Of a DNA stretch of 52,418 nt, positions 8,026 to 16,260 are shown piece after piece. This stretch comes from Pseudomonas sp. K2I15 (GTDB lineage: Bacteria > Pseudomonadota > Gammaproteobacteria > Pseudomonadales > Pseudomonadaceae). The stretch is from contig NZ_NIXO01000045.1 of the NCBI RefSeq assembly GCF_002204795.1, positions 1-52,418 on the forward strand, given 5' to 3'. Position 1 is the first letter of the stretch, and the number at the start of each line of letters is the position of its first letter. The notes under the pieces are model-generated. The model was not told where the DNA came from and did not search any database. It worked only from the letters and a program-made list of their open reading frames with translations. A program made the position numbers and the translations under genes.

Positions 8026-9540
8026 ATGCAAGCAGCTCTGGATAATCGCCAGGCGCAACCGGAAACGGTGCTGTGCCTGCGCAATATCGGCAAGGCTTAT
8101 GGCCCGGTGCAGGTGCTGTCGCAGATCAACGTCGACATTCGCCCTGGCGAAGTGTTGGCGTTGCTCGGGGAGAACGGCGCGGGCAAGTCGACGCTGTCGT
8201 CGATCATTGCCGGCCTGGTGCAACCCGAGCCAGGCGGCAGCATGACCTGGCTAGGCGAGCCTTACGCACCGGCTTCACCGGGCGCTGCACTGGGCGCCGG
8301 TATTGGCCTGATCCACCAGGAAATCCGCCTGCTGCCGCAACTGTCGATTGCCGAAAACATCTTCGTCGGCCGCCTGCCCATGCGTCACGGGCGGGTCGAC
8401 CGCGAGTACATCGAGGCCCAGGCGCAGAAGCAACTTGAGCGCCTGGGCTTGAAGGTGCCCGCCTCACGCAAGGTTGAAGGTTTGAGCGTTGCGGCCCAGC
8501 AGTTGGTGGAGATTGCCAAGGCGCTGACCCTGAATGCACAACTGCTGATCCTCGACGAACCCACCGCCGCACTGGGTGGCGAGGAAACCGAGCTGCTGTT
8601 CCAGCAGGTCGAGCGGCTCAAGGCCGAAGGCGTGTCGTTCATTTACATCAGCCATCGCCTGGAAGAAATCGCGCGCATCGCCGACCGGATCCTGGTGCTG
8701 CGCGACGGTCGCCAGATCGCCCTGCACGCCAGCGCCCAAGTGCCGGTGCGTGAACTGGTAGAGCAAATGGTCGGGCGCAGCCTGGAGCGGATTTTCCCCG
8801 CCCTGCAACCACCGCAAGCGCGGGTGATGTTGCAGGTCAAAGGCCTCTCCTGCCGGGAATTTGCCTTGCACGGCATCGATTTCAGCGTGCGTGCTGGCGA
8901 GGTGTTCGGCATCGCCGGCGTGGTGGGCGCAGGCCGTACCGAGCTGGTGCGCACCATTGCCGGCGCAGCCCAGGACATCAAGGGCCATATGCTGCTGGAC
9001 GGTGAAATCCGTCGCCTGCGCTCCCCTTGCGAAGCGATCCAGGCCGGTGTGGTGCTGGTGCCCGAAGACCGCAAGCAACAAGGCGTGGTGGTCGAGCATC
9101 GCATCGAAGACAACATGATGTACGGCAACACCGACCTGCTGGACAAGCGCGGCTGGGTGCTGCCCGGCCGCCTGCGGGAATTCGCCCAGGCTGCCGCGAC
9201 GCGCCTCGGTGTGAAAGGCGCGCCGCAGCAACGCATCTCCAGCTTGTCCGGCGGCAATCAACAAAAAGTGATCATTGCCAAATGGCTGGCCCGCAACCCC
9301 AAAGTGTTCATTCTGGATGAGCCGACCCGAGGCATCGACGTTGGCGCCCGTGCGGCGATTTATGAAGTGATTGCAGATCTCGCGGCCAATGGCATGGCGG
9401 TGATTGTGGTCAGTTCCGACCTGGATGAAGTGCTGGGCCTGTCACACCGGGTGATGGTGATGAGCCGTGGACGGCAGATGGGGATTCTGGAGCGAGGTGC
9501 GGCCACCCCGGTTTCAGTGATGGAAATGGCTACGGCTTAA
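8026..9540 (+). CDS. Sugar ABC transporter ATP-binding protein (RbsA type)
   Basis: A 504-residue double ATPase. The first nucleotide-binding domain has Walker A GENGAGKST at 48-56 and Walker B LLILDEP at 173-179. The second has a degenerate Walker A (VVGAGRTE), an intact LSGGNQQK signature and Walker B VFILDEP, the asymmetric arrangement typical of RbsA/XylG/MglA. It energises the permease at 6020. It starts 15 bases after the binding protein with GGAGG ahead of the ATG, so it belongs to the same transcript. Confidence 0.94.
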   Translation: MQAALDNRQAQPETVLCLRNIGKAYGPVQVLSQINVDIRPGEVLALLGENGAGKSTLSSIIAGLVQPEPGGSMTWLGEPYAPASPGAALGAGIGLIHQEIRLLPQLSIAENIFVGRLPMRHGRVDREYIEAQAQKQLERLGLKVPASRKVEGLSVAAQQLVEIAKALTLNAQLLILDEPTAALGGEETELLFQQVERLKAEGVSFIYISHRLEEIARIADRILVLRDGRQIALHASAQVPVRELVEQMVGRSLERIFPALQPPQARVMLQVKGLSCREFALHGIDFSVRAGEVFGIAGVVGAGRTELVRTIAGAAQDIKGHMLLDGEIRRLRSPCEAIQAGVVLVPEDRKQQGVVVEHRIEDNMMYGNTDLLDKRGWVLPGRLREFAQAAATRLGVKGAPQQRISSLSGGNQQKVIIAKWLARNPKVFILDEPTRGIDVGARAAIYEVIADLAANGMAVIVVSSDLDEVLGLSHRVMVMSRGRQMGILERGAATPVSVMEMATA

Positions 9541-9562
9541 CTAATTCGACGTGGAGCAACCC

Positions 9563-10327
9563 ATGCAACTTTTCAGTCTCAAAAACCAGGTCGCCTTCGT
9601 CACCGGCGCCGGCAGCGGCATCGGCCAGGCCATTGCGGTCGGCCTGGCCGAAGCCGGGGCCGATGTGGCCTGCTTCGACCTGCCCGGCAGCCCGGGTATC
9701 CGCAGCACCGTAGAACGCATCGAGACCCTGGGCCGCCGTGGCTTGGCGTTGGCCGGCACGGTCACCGACCGCAACGCCCTTGACGCTGCCATTGCCCGCA
9801 CCGAAAAAGTCCTGGGCGACCTCAGCGTGGCCGTCAACTGTGCCGGTATCGCCAATGCCCAGGCCGCCGAAGACCTCGAACTGCAACGCTGGCAATCCAC
9901 CCTCGACATCAACCTCACCGGGGTCTTCCTCAGCTGCCAGGCACAGGCCGCCGTGATGCTGCCTCGGGGCAAAGGTGCCATCGTCAACATCGCCTCGATG
10001 TCCGGCAGCATCGTCAACCGTGGCCTGCTGCAAGCCCACTACAACACCTCCAAGGCCGGGGTGATTCACCTGAGCAAGAGCCTGGCAATGGAATGGGCCG
10101 ACAAGGGCCTGCGCGTCAATTGCATCAGCCCTGGCTACACCGCCACGCCGATGAACTCGCGCCCGGAAGTGGCCGACCAGGTGAAGATTTTCGAGCAGAC
10201 CACGCCCATGGGCCGCATGGCCAGCGTTGAAGAAATGGTTGGCCCGGCGATTTTCCTGGTCAGCCAGGCGTCGTCTTTCTGCACGGGCATCGACCTGTTG
10301 GTCGATGGCGGTTTTGTGTGCTGGTAA
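9563..10327 (+). CDS. Short-chain dehydrogenase/reductase 1
   Basis: A 254-residue classical SDR. The nucleotide motif TGAGSGIG is at 14-21 and the catalytic residues are Ser145, Tyr160 and Lys164 (YNTSK). Cys37 and Asp39 follow the second beta strand, and the Asp favours NAD+ over NADP+. I place the start at ATG 9563, where GGAG lies eight bases upstream; an in-frame GTG at 9551 is less likely. As the first of two adjacent SDRs in a sugar-uptake operon, it probably oxidises the imported polyol or sugar to a ketose for the FGGY kinase. This is inferred from context. Confidence 0.9.
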   Translation: MQLFSLKNQVAFVTGAGSGIGQAIAVGLAEAGADVACFDLPGSPGIRSTVERIETLGRRGLALAGTVTDRNALDAAIARTEKVLGDLSVAVNCAGIANAQAAEDLELQRWQSTLDINLTGVFLSCQAQAAVMLPRGKGAIVNIASMSGSIVNRGLLQAHYNTSKAGVIHLSKSLAMEWADKGLRVNCISPGYTATPMNSRPEVADQVKIFEQTTPMGRMASVEEMVGPAIFLVSQASSFCTGIDLLVDGGFVCW

Positions 10328-10345
10328 CTCACTGGAGCGCTTTAA

Positions 10346-11146
10346 ATGTCTCAACGATTCAGCGGTAAAACCATCGTGATCACCGGCGCCTGCCGTGGCA
10401 TCGGCGCCGGCATTGCCGAGCGCTTCGCCCAGGAAGGCGCCAACCTGGTAATGGCCTCCAATGACCTGGAGCGCGTGACCTTCACCGCCGGGCAGCTTGC
10501 CAAGGAGTACTCGGTCAACACCTTGGCCCTGGCTATCGACGTGACCTGCGAAAGCGATATCGAGAGGCTCTACAGCGAGGCCCATGCACGTTTTGGCAGC
10601 ATCGACGTGTCGGTACAGAACGCCGGCATCATCACCATCGACCATTTCGACAAGATGCCCCGCGCCGACTTCGACAAGGTGCTGCAGGTGAACACCACCG
10701 GCGTGTGGCTCGGTTGCCGGGAAGCGGCCAAGTACATGGTCAAGCAAGGCAGCGGCCGGTTGATCAACACCTCCTCCGGCCAGGGCCGCCAGGGTTTCAT
10801 CTACACCCCGCACTACGCCGCCAGCAAAATGGGCGTGATCGGCATCACCCAAAGCCTGGCGCTGGAACTGGCGCGGCACAACATCACGGTCAACGCGTTC
10901 TGCCCCGGCATCATTGAAAGCGAAATGTGGGACTACAACGACCGGGTGTGGGGCGAAATCCTCAGCACCGACGAAAAACGCTACGGCAAGGGCGAGCTGA
11001 TGGCCGAATGGGTCAAGAACATCCCCCTGCGCCGCGCCGGCAAGCCTTCGGATGTAGCAGGCCTGGTGGCGTTCCTGGCCTCGGACGACGCGGCTTACCT
11101 GACAGGGCAAGCGATCAATATCGACGGTGGCCTGATCATGTCGTAA
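10346..11146 (+). CDS. Short-chain dehydrogenase/reductase 2 (polyol dehydrogenase-like)
   Basis: A 266-residue SDR resembling sorbitol, ribitol and galactitol dehydrogenases. TGACRGIG is at 13-20 and the active site is Ser144, Tyr157 and Lys161 (YAASK). An insertion near residues 190-225 (EMWDYNDRVWGEIL) around the substrate loop is typical of polyol-specific members. It follows SDR 1 by 18 bases with TGGAGCG ahead of the ATG. Two dehydrogenases and no sugar isomerase suggest entry by oxidation of a sugar alcohol, or two successive oxidations. Confidence 0.9.
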   Translation: MSQRFSGKTIVITGACRGIGAGIAERFAQEGANLVMASNDLERVTFTAGQLAKEYSVNTLALAIDVTCESDIERLYSEAHARFGSIDVSVQNAGIITIDHFDKMPRADFDKVLQVNTTGVWLGCREAAKYMVKQGSGRLINTSSGQGRQGFIYTPHYAASKMGVIGITQSLALELARHNITVNAFCPGIIESEMWDYNDRVWGEILSTDEKRYGKGELMAEWVKNIPLRRAGKPSDVAGLVAFLASDDAAYLTGQAINIDGGLIMS

Positions 11147-11203
11147 CGAGCGGCGCCGGTTTGGTATCCTCACCGGCTATTGATGTCATTGACTGAGACC
11201 GTC

Positions 11204-12163
11204 ATGAGCCAGATCGAAGAACAACGGCTGATCACCAAGATCGCCAGCCTCTATTACGAAGAAGGTCTCAAGCAGTCCGAGATTTCCGAACAGCTGGATT
11301 TGTCCCAATCGTTTATCAGCCGCGCCCTGCGCCGGGCGCTGCAGGAAGGCGTGGTGAAGATCACCGTCATGCGCCTGCAGGGCCTGCACCTGGAGCTGGA
11401 AACCCAGTTGCAGCGCCGCTATGGCGTGCGCCGGGTGATCGTGGTCGAGGCCACCGAACCGGGCGTTGATGAGAGCATCAAGCAAGCCATCGGCTCGGCC
11501 GCCGCGCACTACCTGGAAACCAGCCTGTCGCCCCAGGACCACATCGGCATTTCGTCGTGGAGCAGCACCATTCGCGCCATGGTCGGGCACCTGCACGCCC
11601 AGCCCGGTAAACAGGGCGCCCAGGAAGTCGTGCAACTGCTCGGCGGCGTCGGCAACAAAGGTGCGTTTGAAGCGACCCTGCTGACCCAGCGCCTGGCCAC
11701 CCTGCTCAACTGCCCGGCGTTCCTGCTGCCGTCCCAAAGCATTGAGCAATCGGTGGAGAGCAAGCAGCGCATCATCGAGATGGAAGAGGTCAAGGAGGTG
11801 CTCAACCGCTTTGACAGCATCACCCTGGCGATCGTCGGGATTGGCGACCTGGAACCCTCGCAACTGCTGCGCAACAGCGGCAACTACTACACCGAAGACA
11901 TGCTGCGCCTGCTGGCCGAGCGCGGCGCGGTGGGCGACATCTGCCTGCGCTACTTCGACGCCGAAGGGCGCCCGGTACTGGAAGAAGACGAGGAATTCGT
12001 GGTGTCTGTGGCCCTGCCAAAACTGCGCTCGATCCAACGGGTGCTGGGCCTGGCGGGCGGCCCGAGCAAGGTGCAGGCGATTCGCGGCGCGCTCAAGGGC
12101 GGCTATCTGGACATTTTGATCACAGATCTGGACACCGCCCAGGCGTTAAATACACCTGGGTAA
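11204..12163 (+). CDS. SorC/DeoR-like sugar-binding transcriptional regulator
   Basis: A 319-residue regulator. Residues about 5-60 form a helix-turn-helix (YYEEGLKQSEISEQLDLSQS then FISRALRRA), and the remainder is the sugar-phosphate-binding domain of the SorC family, with GGVGNKGAFEA and GDICLRYFDAEGRPV as marks. Such regulators are usually repressors released by a phosphorylated intermediate of the pathway they control. It closes the rightward operon, 57 bases after SDR 2. The frame extends upstream to TTG/ATG at 11180-11183, but the third candidate, ATG 11204, gives the usual N-terminus. The paired palindromes at 5714 and 5963 are the obvious candidate sites. Confidence 0.88.
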   Translation: MSQIEEQRLITKIASLYYEEGLKQSEISEQLDLSQSFISRALRRALQEGVVKITVMRLQGLHLELETQLQRRYGVRRVIVVEATEPGVDESIKQAIGSAAAHYLETSLSPQDHIGISSWSSTIRAMVGHLHAQPGKQGAQEVVQLLGGVGNKGAFEATLLTQRLATLLNCPAFLLPSQSIEQSVESKQRIIEMEEVKEVLNRFDSITLAIVGIGDLEPSQLLRNSGNYYTEDMLRLLAERGAVGDICLRYFDAEGRPVLEEDEEFVVSVALPKLRSIQRVLGLAGGPSKVQAIRGALKGGYLDILITDLDTAQALNTPG

Positions 12164-12192
12164 CCTGATAGCCAGCAGTGCCTTCAGGTTTT

Positions 12193-12215
12193 TCGCGAGC
12201 AAGCTCGCTCCTACA
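12193..12215 (-). repeat. REP element (single)
   Basis: A single REP core, reading GGAGCGAGCTTGCTCGCGA on the minus strand, lies between the convergent regulator and sotB genes. Its outer end supplies the last bases of sotB, including the TAG stop (complement of 12211-12213). Confidence 0.85.
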
Positions 12216-13401
12216 GAGGGGCGCGCGTCACACCCTGCCCAAACCGATAAATCGCCAGGCAATACCCGATCAACGCCACCGCCGCCAGCAACCCGCCCGC
12301 CGCACCGATCCAGGCAAAACCGAAGTGGCTGCCCACCCAACTGCCCATCAACGCCCCGCCGCCAATGCCGATGTTGTAGATCCCGGAAAACATCGCCATG
12401 GCCACATCCGTGGCATCCGGCGCCAGCACCAGCACCTTCGATTGCAGCGCCAGGCCAAAGCCCATGATGGCCATGCCCCAGAACACGCTCAGGGTCACCA
12501 GGTACGACACCTCGCCACTCAACGGCAACAACAACGCCAGGCACAGCGCCAGGATAGTCACGGCGGTGATCAGAAAACGATGCGGGTTAAAGCGGTGCAC
12601 CAGGCTGAACAGCAGCGAACCAATGATGCCCGCGCCGCCGAACACCAACAGGATCAGGGTCACTGTGTTGCCACTCATGCCCGCGACGCCTTCAATGAAG
12701 GGTTCGACGTAGCTGTAGGCGGTGAACTGCGCCGTCACCACCATCGCCGTCAGCACATACAACGCCACCAGCGCCGGACGCTTGAACAGCAGCGGCAAAC
12801 TGCGCAACGAACCGGAGTTCTGGCTCGGCAGCAGCGGCAAGGTGCGCGCCAGCCAGAACACCAGCCCGGCGGCAAACGCGCCGATCACCAAAAAGGTGGT
12901 GCGCCAGCCCATGGCTTCGCCCAGCAGGCGGCCCAGCGGAATGCCCAGCACCATTGCCAGCGAAGTACCGGTAGCCAGCAAGCCGAGGGCCTGCACCTGC
13001 TTGCCCTCCGGCGCCAGACGCACGGCGAGCGAGGCGGTAATCGACCAGAACAACGCATGGGACAGCGCAATACCCACCCGGCTGAGCATCAGAATGCCAA
13101 AGCTGGTGGCCACGCTGGACAGGATATGGCTGGCGATAAACATGCCGAACAGCACGATCAACAGCTTGCGCCGCTCGACGTTGCGGGTCAGCAGCATCAC
13201 CGGCAGCGAGGTCAGGGACACGATCCACGCATAGATGGTCAGCATCAGGCCGACGCTGGCGATGGGCATGTCGAAGCTCGCGCCGATGGCGCTCAGCAGG
13301 CCGACTGGCACAAATTCGGTGGTATTGAACACAAAAGCGGCCAACGCGAGGGCGAAGACCGGTTGCCAGTTGGCTTGAGGTGTTGCGGCGCAAATGCTCA
13401 T
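12211..13401 (-). CDS. sotB: Sugar efflux MFS transporter SotB
   Basis: A 396-residue major facilitator with about twelve membrane segments, the same length as E. coli SotB. The N-terminal region FNTTEFVPVGLLS, the MLTIYAWIVSLTSLP stretch, VERRKLLIVLF and FWSITASLAVRLAP match SotB closely. The family exports arabinose, IPTG and related sugars in exchange for protons. It is convergent with the sugar-locus regulator and separated from it only by a REP element, so it need not belong to that locus. The weak sequence ahead of the ATG (GACCTGTAA) gives no clear Shine-Dalgarno site. Confidence 0.9.
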   Translation of the reverse strand: MSICAATPQANWQPVFALALAAFVFNTTEFVPVGLLSAIGASFDMPIASVGLMLTIYAWIVSLTSLPVMLLTRNVERRKLLIVLFGMFIASHILSSVATSFGILMLSRVGIALSHALFWSITASLAVRLAPEGKQVQALGLLATGTSLAMVLGIPLGRLLGEAMGWRTTFLVIGAFAAGLVFWLARTLPLLPSQNSGSLRSLPLLFKRPALVALYVLTAMVVTAQFTAYSYVEPFIEGVAGMSGNTVTLILLVFGGAGIIGSLLFSLVHRFNPHRFLITAVTILALCLALLLPLSGEVSYLVTLSVFWGMAIMGFGLALQSKVLVLAPDATDVAMAMFSGIYNIGIGGGALMGSWVGSHFGFAWIGAAGGLLAAVALIGYCLAIYRFGQGVTRAPL

Positions 13402-13489
13402 TTACAGGTCGTCGTACTCTTTCGCGCGCGGGTCTTGCCGGCCCGATGCCAGCGTTTGAGCCGCGTCCGAAAAATAGTAACACGCCCGT

Positions 13490-14488
13490 TTACGGATCGA
13501 CTTGCCCCATCAGCTCGGGAATCGATTCCGGACGCTTGGCATAACGCTGGGCCAACGCCGCACACACCATCAACTGGATTTGGTGAAACAGCATCAGCGG
13601 CAAAATCAACACGCCCATGCTCGCCCCGGCGAACAGCACCTGGGCCATTGGCACACCGGTGGCCAGGCTTTTCTTGGAGCCGCAGAACAGAATGGTGATC
13701 CGGTCTTCCTGGCTGAAACCAAAGGCCTTGCCCAGCACCGTGGATGCCACCAGCACCAGCGCCAGCAACACACAGCACGCTACCACCAGGCCGCCCAGTT
13801 CCCACAACGGGATCTGATGCCAGATGCCTTCGTTGACCGCTTCGCTGAACGCACCGTAGACCACCAGCAGGATCGAGCCCTGGTCGACGAACTTCAGCCA
13901 GGATTTGTTGCGCCCCACCCACTCACCGATCCAGCGGCGGGCGATTTGCCCGGCGACGAACGGCAGCAACAGTTGCACGCTGATTTTCAGGATCGCGTCG
14001 ACCGTCGAGCCGCCGTCGCCATGGACGTTAAGCAGCAAGGTCACCAGCAACGGCGTGAGGAAGATCCCGAACAGGCTCGACGCCGCCGCGCTGCAAATCG
14101 CCGCCGGGATGTTGCCGCGGGCCAGCGAGGTAAAGGCAATCGCCGACTGCACGGTGGCGGGCAACGCACACAAATAGAGCATGCCCATGTACAGGTCTTT
14201 GCCGATCAGCGGCGACAGCACCGGCTTGAGCGCCAGGCCCAGCAGCGGGAACAGCACGAAGGTCAGGCTGAACACCAGCAGGTGCAAGCGCCAATGGCCC
14301 GCGCCGGCGACGATGGCCTGGCGCGACAGCTTGGCGCCATGCAGGAAAAACAGCAGCGCGATGGCCAGGTTAGTCACCCAGCCAAAGGCCACGGCGGTCT
14401 GGCCGCTGGCGGGCAGCAGGGACGCCAGGAGCACCGTGGCCACCAGGGTCAGGGTGAAGTTGTCAGGTAAAAAGCGTGGGCGGGTCAT
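13490..14488 (-). CDS. yfeH: Bile acid:sodium symporter family protein (YfeH type)
   Basis: A 332-residue inner-membrane protein of the BASS superfamily, SBF-like subgroup. About ten hydrophobic helices are visible, with the family segments FFLHGAKLSRQAIVAG near residue 50, CALPATVQSAIAFTSLARGN near 115 and CGSKKSLATGVPMAQVLF near 270. The physiological substrate of YfeH is not established. The gene is divergent from the AraC regulator at 14574, with an 85-base shared upstream region, so that regulator may control it. Confidence 0.9.
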   Translation of the reverse strand: MTRPRFLPDNFTLTLVATVLLASLLPASGQTAVAFGWVTNLAIALLFFLHGAKLSRQAIVAGAGHWRLHLLVFSLTFVLFPLLGLALKPVLSPLIGKDLYMGMLYLCALPATVQSAIAFTSLARGNIPAAICSAAASSLFGIFLTPLLVTLLLNVHGDGGSTVDAILKISVQLLLPFVAGQIARRWIGEWVGRNKSWLKFVDQGSILLVVYGAFSEAVNEGIWHQIPLWELGGLVVACCVLLALVLVASTVLGKAFGFSQEDRITILFCGSKKSLATGVPMAQVLFAGASMGVLILPLMLFHQIQLMVCAALAQRYAKRPESIPELMGQVDP

Positions 14489-14573
14489 AAGCCAATCTTC
14501 CGGGGGTTGCCAAGAGCATCACCGCGACTCTAACGTAACGGCTTGTTACCGACTAACGCCAATGAGCCAGTAA

Positions 14574-15362
14574 ATGCCGCCTAAAGGACATGACAAAACC
14601 GTGCGCCGCAGCGTGCCCGGGCTTTCCAGCCTGCCGAGGCCGGTGTATGGCCGCACCGAATCCCTGCCCAACCGCGCGCTGACGCGGCGCCACAGTCACC
14701 CGTGGGTGCAGTTGTCTTACGCGATTTCCGGGGTATTGGAGATCCAGACCAGTGCCGGACGCTTCGTCGCGCCGCCCCAGCGGGCCGTGTGGATCCCGGC
14801 CGGCATGCCGCACCGGGTGTTCAGTTCGCCCCATACCGAAATGCGCAGCTTGTACCTCGATTGCAGCGTCACTGGCTGGGCGGCCGAGCGCTGCCAAGTG
14901 CTGGCGGTGAGCAGCCTGTTGCGGGAGTTGATCCGCAGCTTCAGCGAGTTACCGGTGGAATATGCCGAGGACGGCCCGGACGGTCGGCTGGCCCAAGTAG
15001 TGCTGGACCAGTTGGCCGCCGCGCCCCAGGTCGACCTGATGTTGCCGCTGCCCGCCGACAGCCGGCTGCGGCAGATTTACCGCAGCCTGAACCTGCACCC
15101 GGAGCAGCAAACCACCCTGGGGCAATGGAGCCAGAAACTGGCGGTGAGCGAAAAAACCCTCAGCCGGCTGTTCCTGAGCGACACCGGCCTGACATTTCGG
15201 GCGTGGCGCCAGCGCTTGCGGCTACTGAGCGCCCTCCCCGCGCTGGAGCAAGGTGAACGAGTGACCGACGTGGCATTGGCCTGTGGTTACGAGTCCACTT
15301 CGGCGTTCATCAACGCCTTCCGCCAACAGTTCGACGCCACACCGGGCGAGTTTTTCCGCTGA
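14574..15362 (+). CDS. AraC-family regulator with N-terminal cupin
   Basis: A 262-residue one-component regulator. Residues about 25-95 form a cupin-like sensor (HSHPWVQLSYA, PPQRAVWIPAGMPH) and residues about 165-262 form the AraC double helix-turn-helix (LAVSEKTLSRLF, then VALACGYESTSAFINAFRQQ). This layout matches the NimR/YeaM subgroup, whose members often regulate an adjacent divergent transporter. The yfeH-type symporter starts 85 bases away on the other strand and is the likely target. Its last 53 bases overlap the 3' end of the convergent hydrolase gene. Confidence 0.88.
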   Translation: MPPKGHDKTVRRSVPGLSSLPRPVYGRTESLPNRALTRRHSHPWVQLSYAISGVLEIQTSAGRFVAPPQRAVWIPAGMPHRVFSSPHTEMRSLYLDCSVTGWAAERCQVLAVSSLLRELIRSFSELPVEYAEDGPDGRLAQVVLDQLAAAPQVDLMLPLPADSRLRQIYRSLNLHPEQQTTLGQWSQKLAVSEKTLSRLFLSDTGLTFRAWRQRLRLLSALPALEQGERVTDVALACGYESTSAFINAFRQQFDATPGEFFR

Positions 15363-16113
15363 CGAACAGGCAAACTATCTTCGCCAGGCCCTCAGGGTCT
15401 TCCGCCGGTATCAGGTGCCCGCATGGCAAGGTGAACAGCCGGCCGTCAGCCAGCCGCTCATACAACGAAATGCTGACCCGGGCAGGAATCAACTGATCGG
15501 CCACGCCAATAACGACCGCCGTCGGGCAGCGTAGACGCGACACCCGGGACCCGACATCCAGTGACAAATTCAATGCAAGTTGGGCGGCCACACTGGCCCA
15601 GTCTACCCGCCGGTAAAATGCCTCAGTGAGCGCCGCAAGCTGTGCCGCCCCCATGGCATTGAAAGTAGCGGTGCAAAAACCCTGCGCCACGATCTGCGTG
15701 GCCAGAGCCCTGGGATTGTCATTGAGCAGTCGGCGCCAATGCTCGAAGTTACTGCATACCTGGGGGTCACGTGAGTGATCAAACGGTGCCACCAGGGTCA
15801 GCGAGAGAACGTTGCCGGGTGTGGCGCTGGCCACCTCAATCGCCAGCGCGGCGCCCAGCGAATAACCGATCAGATGGACGCGCCCCTCGGCGCAATCCCT
15901 GATCTGCGCCGCGATCAACCTGGCAAGCCCTTCCAGGGATTGCGCGTGGGCATCGGCGTGCGCGAGGCGTGAGAAATCAAACGCCAGGATCCGGTGTTGC
16001 CCCTGCAGGCAGTTGGCAAACGCTCCCCAGGTGGAGGCTGGGCTCCCGGCAGTGCCATGGATCAGTATCAGGCAAGGCCCAACACCCGCATTCAGCTCAA
16101 TCAAGTTCAGCAT
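15310..16113 (-). CDS. Alpha/beta-fold hydrolase
   Basis: A 267-residue hydrolase with the oxyanion-region motif HGTAGS at 20-25, the nucleophile elbow GYSLG (Ser85), a candidate acid Asp206 (VADQLIP) and His233 (CGHLIP). The substrate is unknown; the layout fits the broad esterase/BioH/haloperoxidase-like group. I take ATG 16113 as the start because AAAGG lies seven bases upstream; a GTG two codons earlier is possible. It is divergent from the accessory cluster's alcohol dehydrogenase with 147 bases between, and its 3' end overlaps the AraC gene. It could belong to the accessory cluster or be its left boundary. Confidence 0.82.
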   Translation of the reverse strand: MLNLIELNAGVGPCLILIHGTAGSPASTWGAFANCLQGQHRILAFDFSRLAHADAHAQSLEGLARLIAAQIRDCAEGRVHLIGYSLGAALAIEVASATPGNVLSLTLVAPFDHSRDPQVCSNFEHWRRLLNDNPRALATQIVAQGFCTATFNAMGAAQLAALTEAFYRRVDWASVAAQLALNLSLDVGSRVSRLRCPTAVVIGVADQLIPARVSISLYERLADGRLFTLPCGHLIPAEDPEGLAKIVCLFVSGKTRPVWRRTVGGRR

Positions 16114-16207
16114 CTGCACACCTTTCCCTACTCAGGACCCGGCTAGATGTTAAAGCGTGCGCGGCCTGCTTCAGGTCAATTTTTCTAAACCCTGATCTCA
16201 GATTTTG

Positions 16208-16220
16208 TGCGTTGAACGCA
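16208..16220. promoter_or_regulatory. Palindrome upstream of the ADH operon
   Basis: TGCGTTGAACGCA, perfect six-base arms around a central G, lies 40 bases ahead of the alcohol dehydrogenase start. The half-site TGCGTT recurs at 22292 and at 24432, in other control regions of the same cluster, so a shared regulator is possible. The half-site is short and chance is not excluded. Confidence 0.3.
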
Positions 16221-16260
16221 TCCCCCTGCGCGCCCTAAAAAGGACAAAAGGAGGAACGCC

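Noticed and set aside
2425..9540. Sulfoquinovose transketolase (sulfo-TK) pathway
   Set aside because: A split transketolase fits, but there is no sulfoquinovosidase, sulfo-sugar isomerase or sulfolactaldehyde enzyme, and an FGGY kinase is present.
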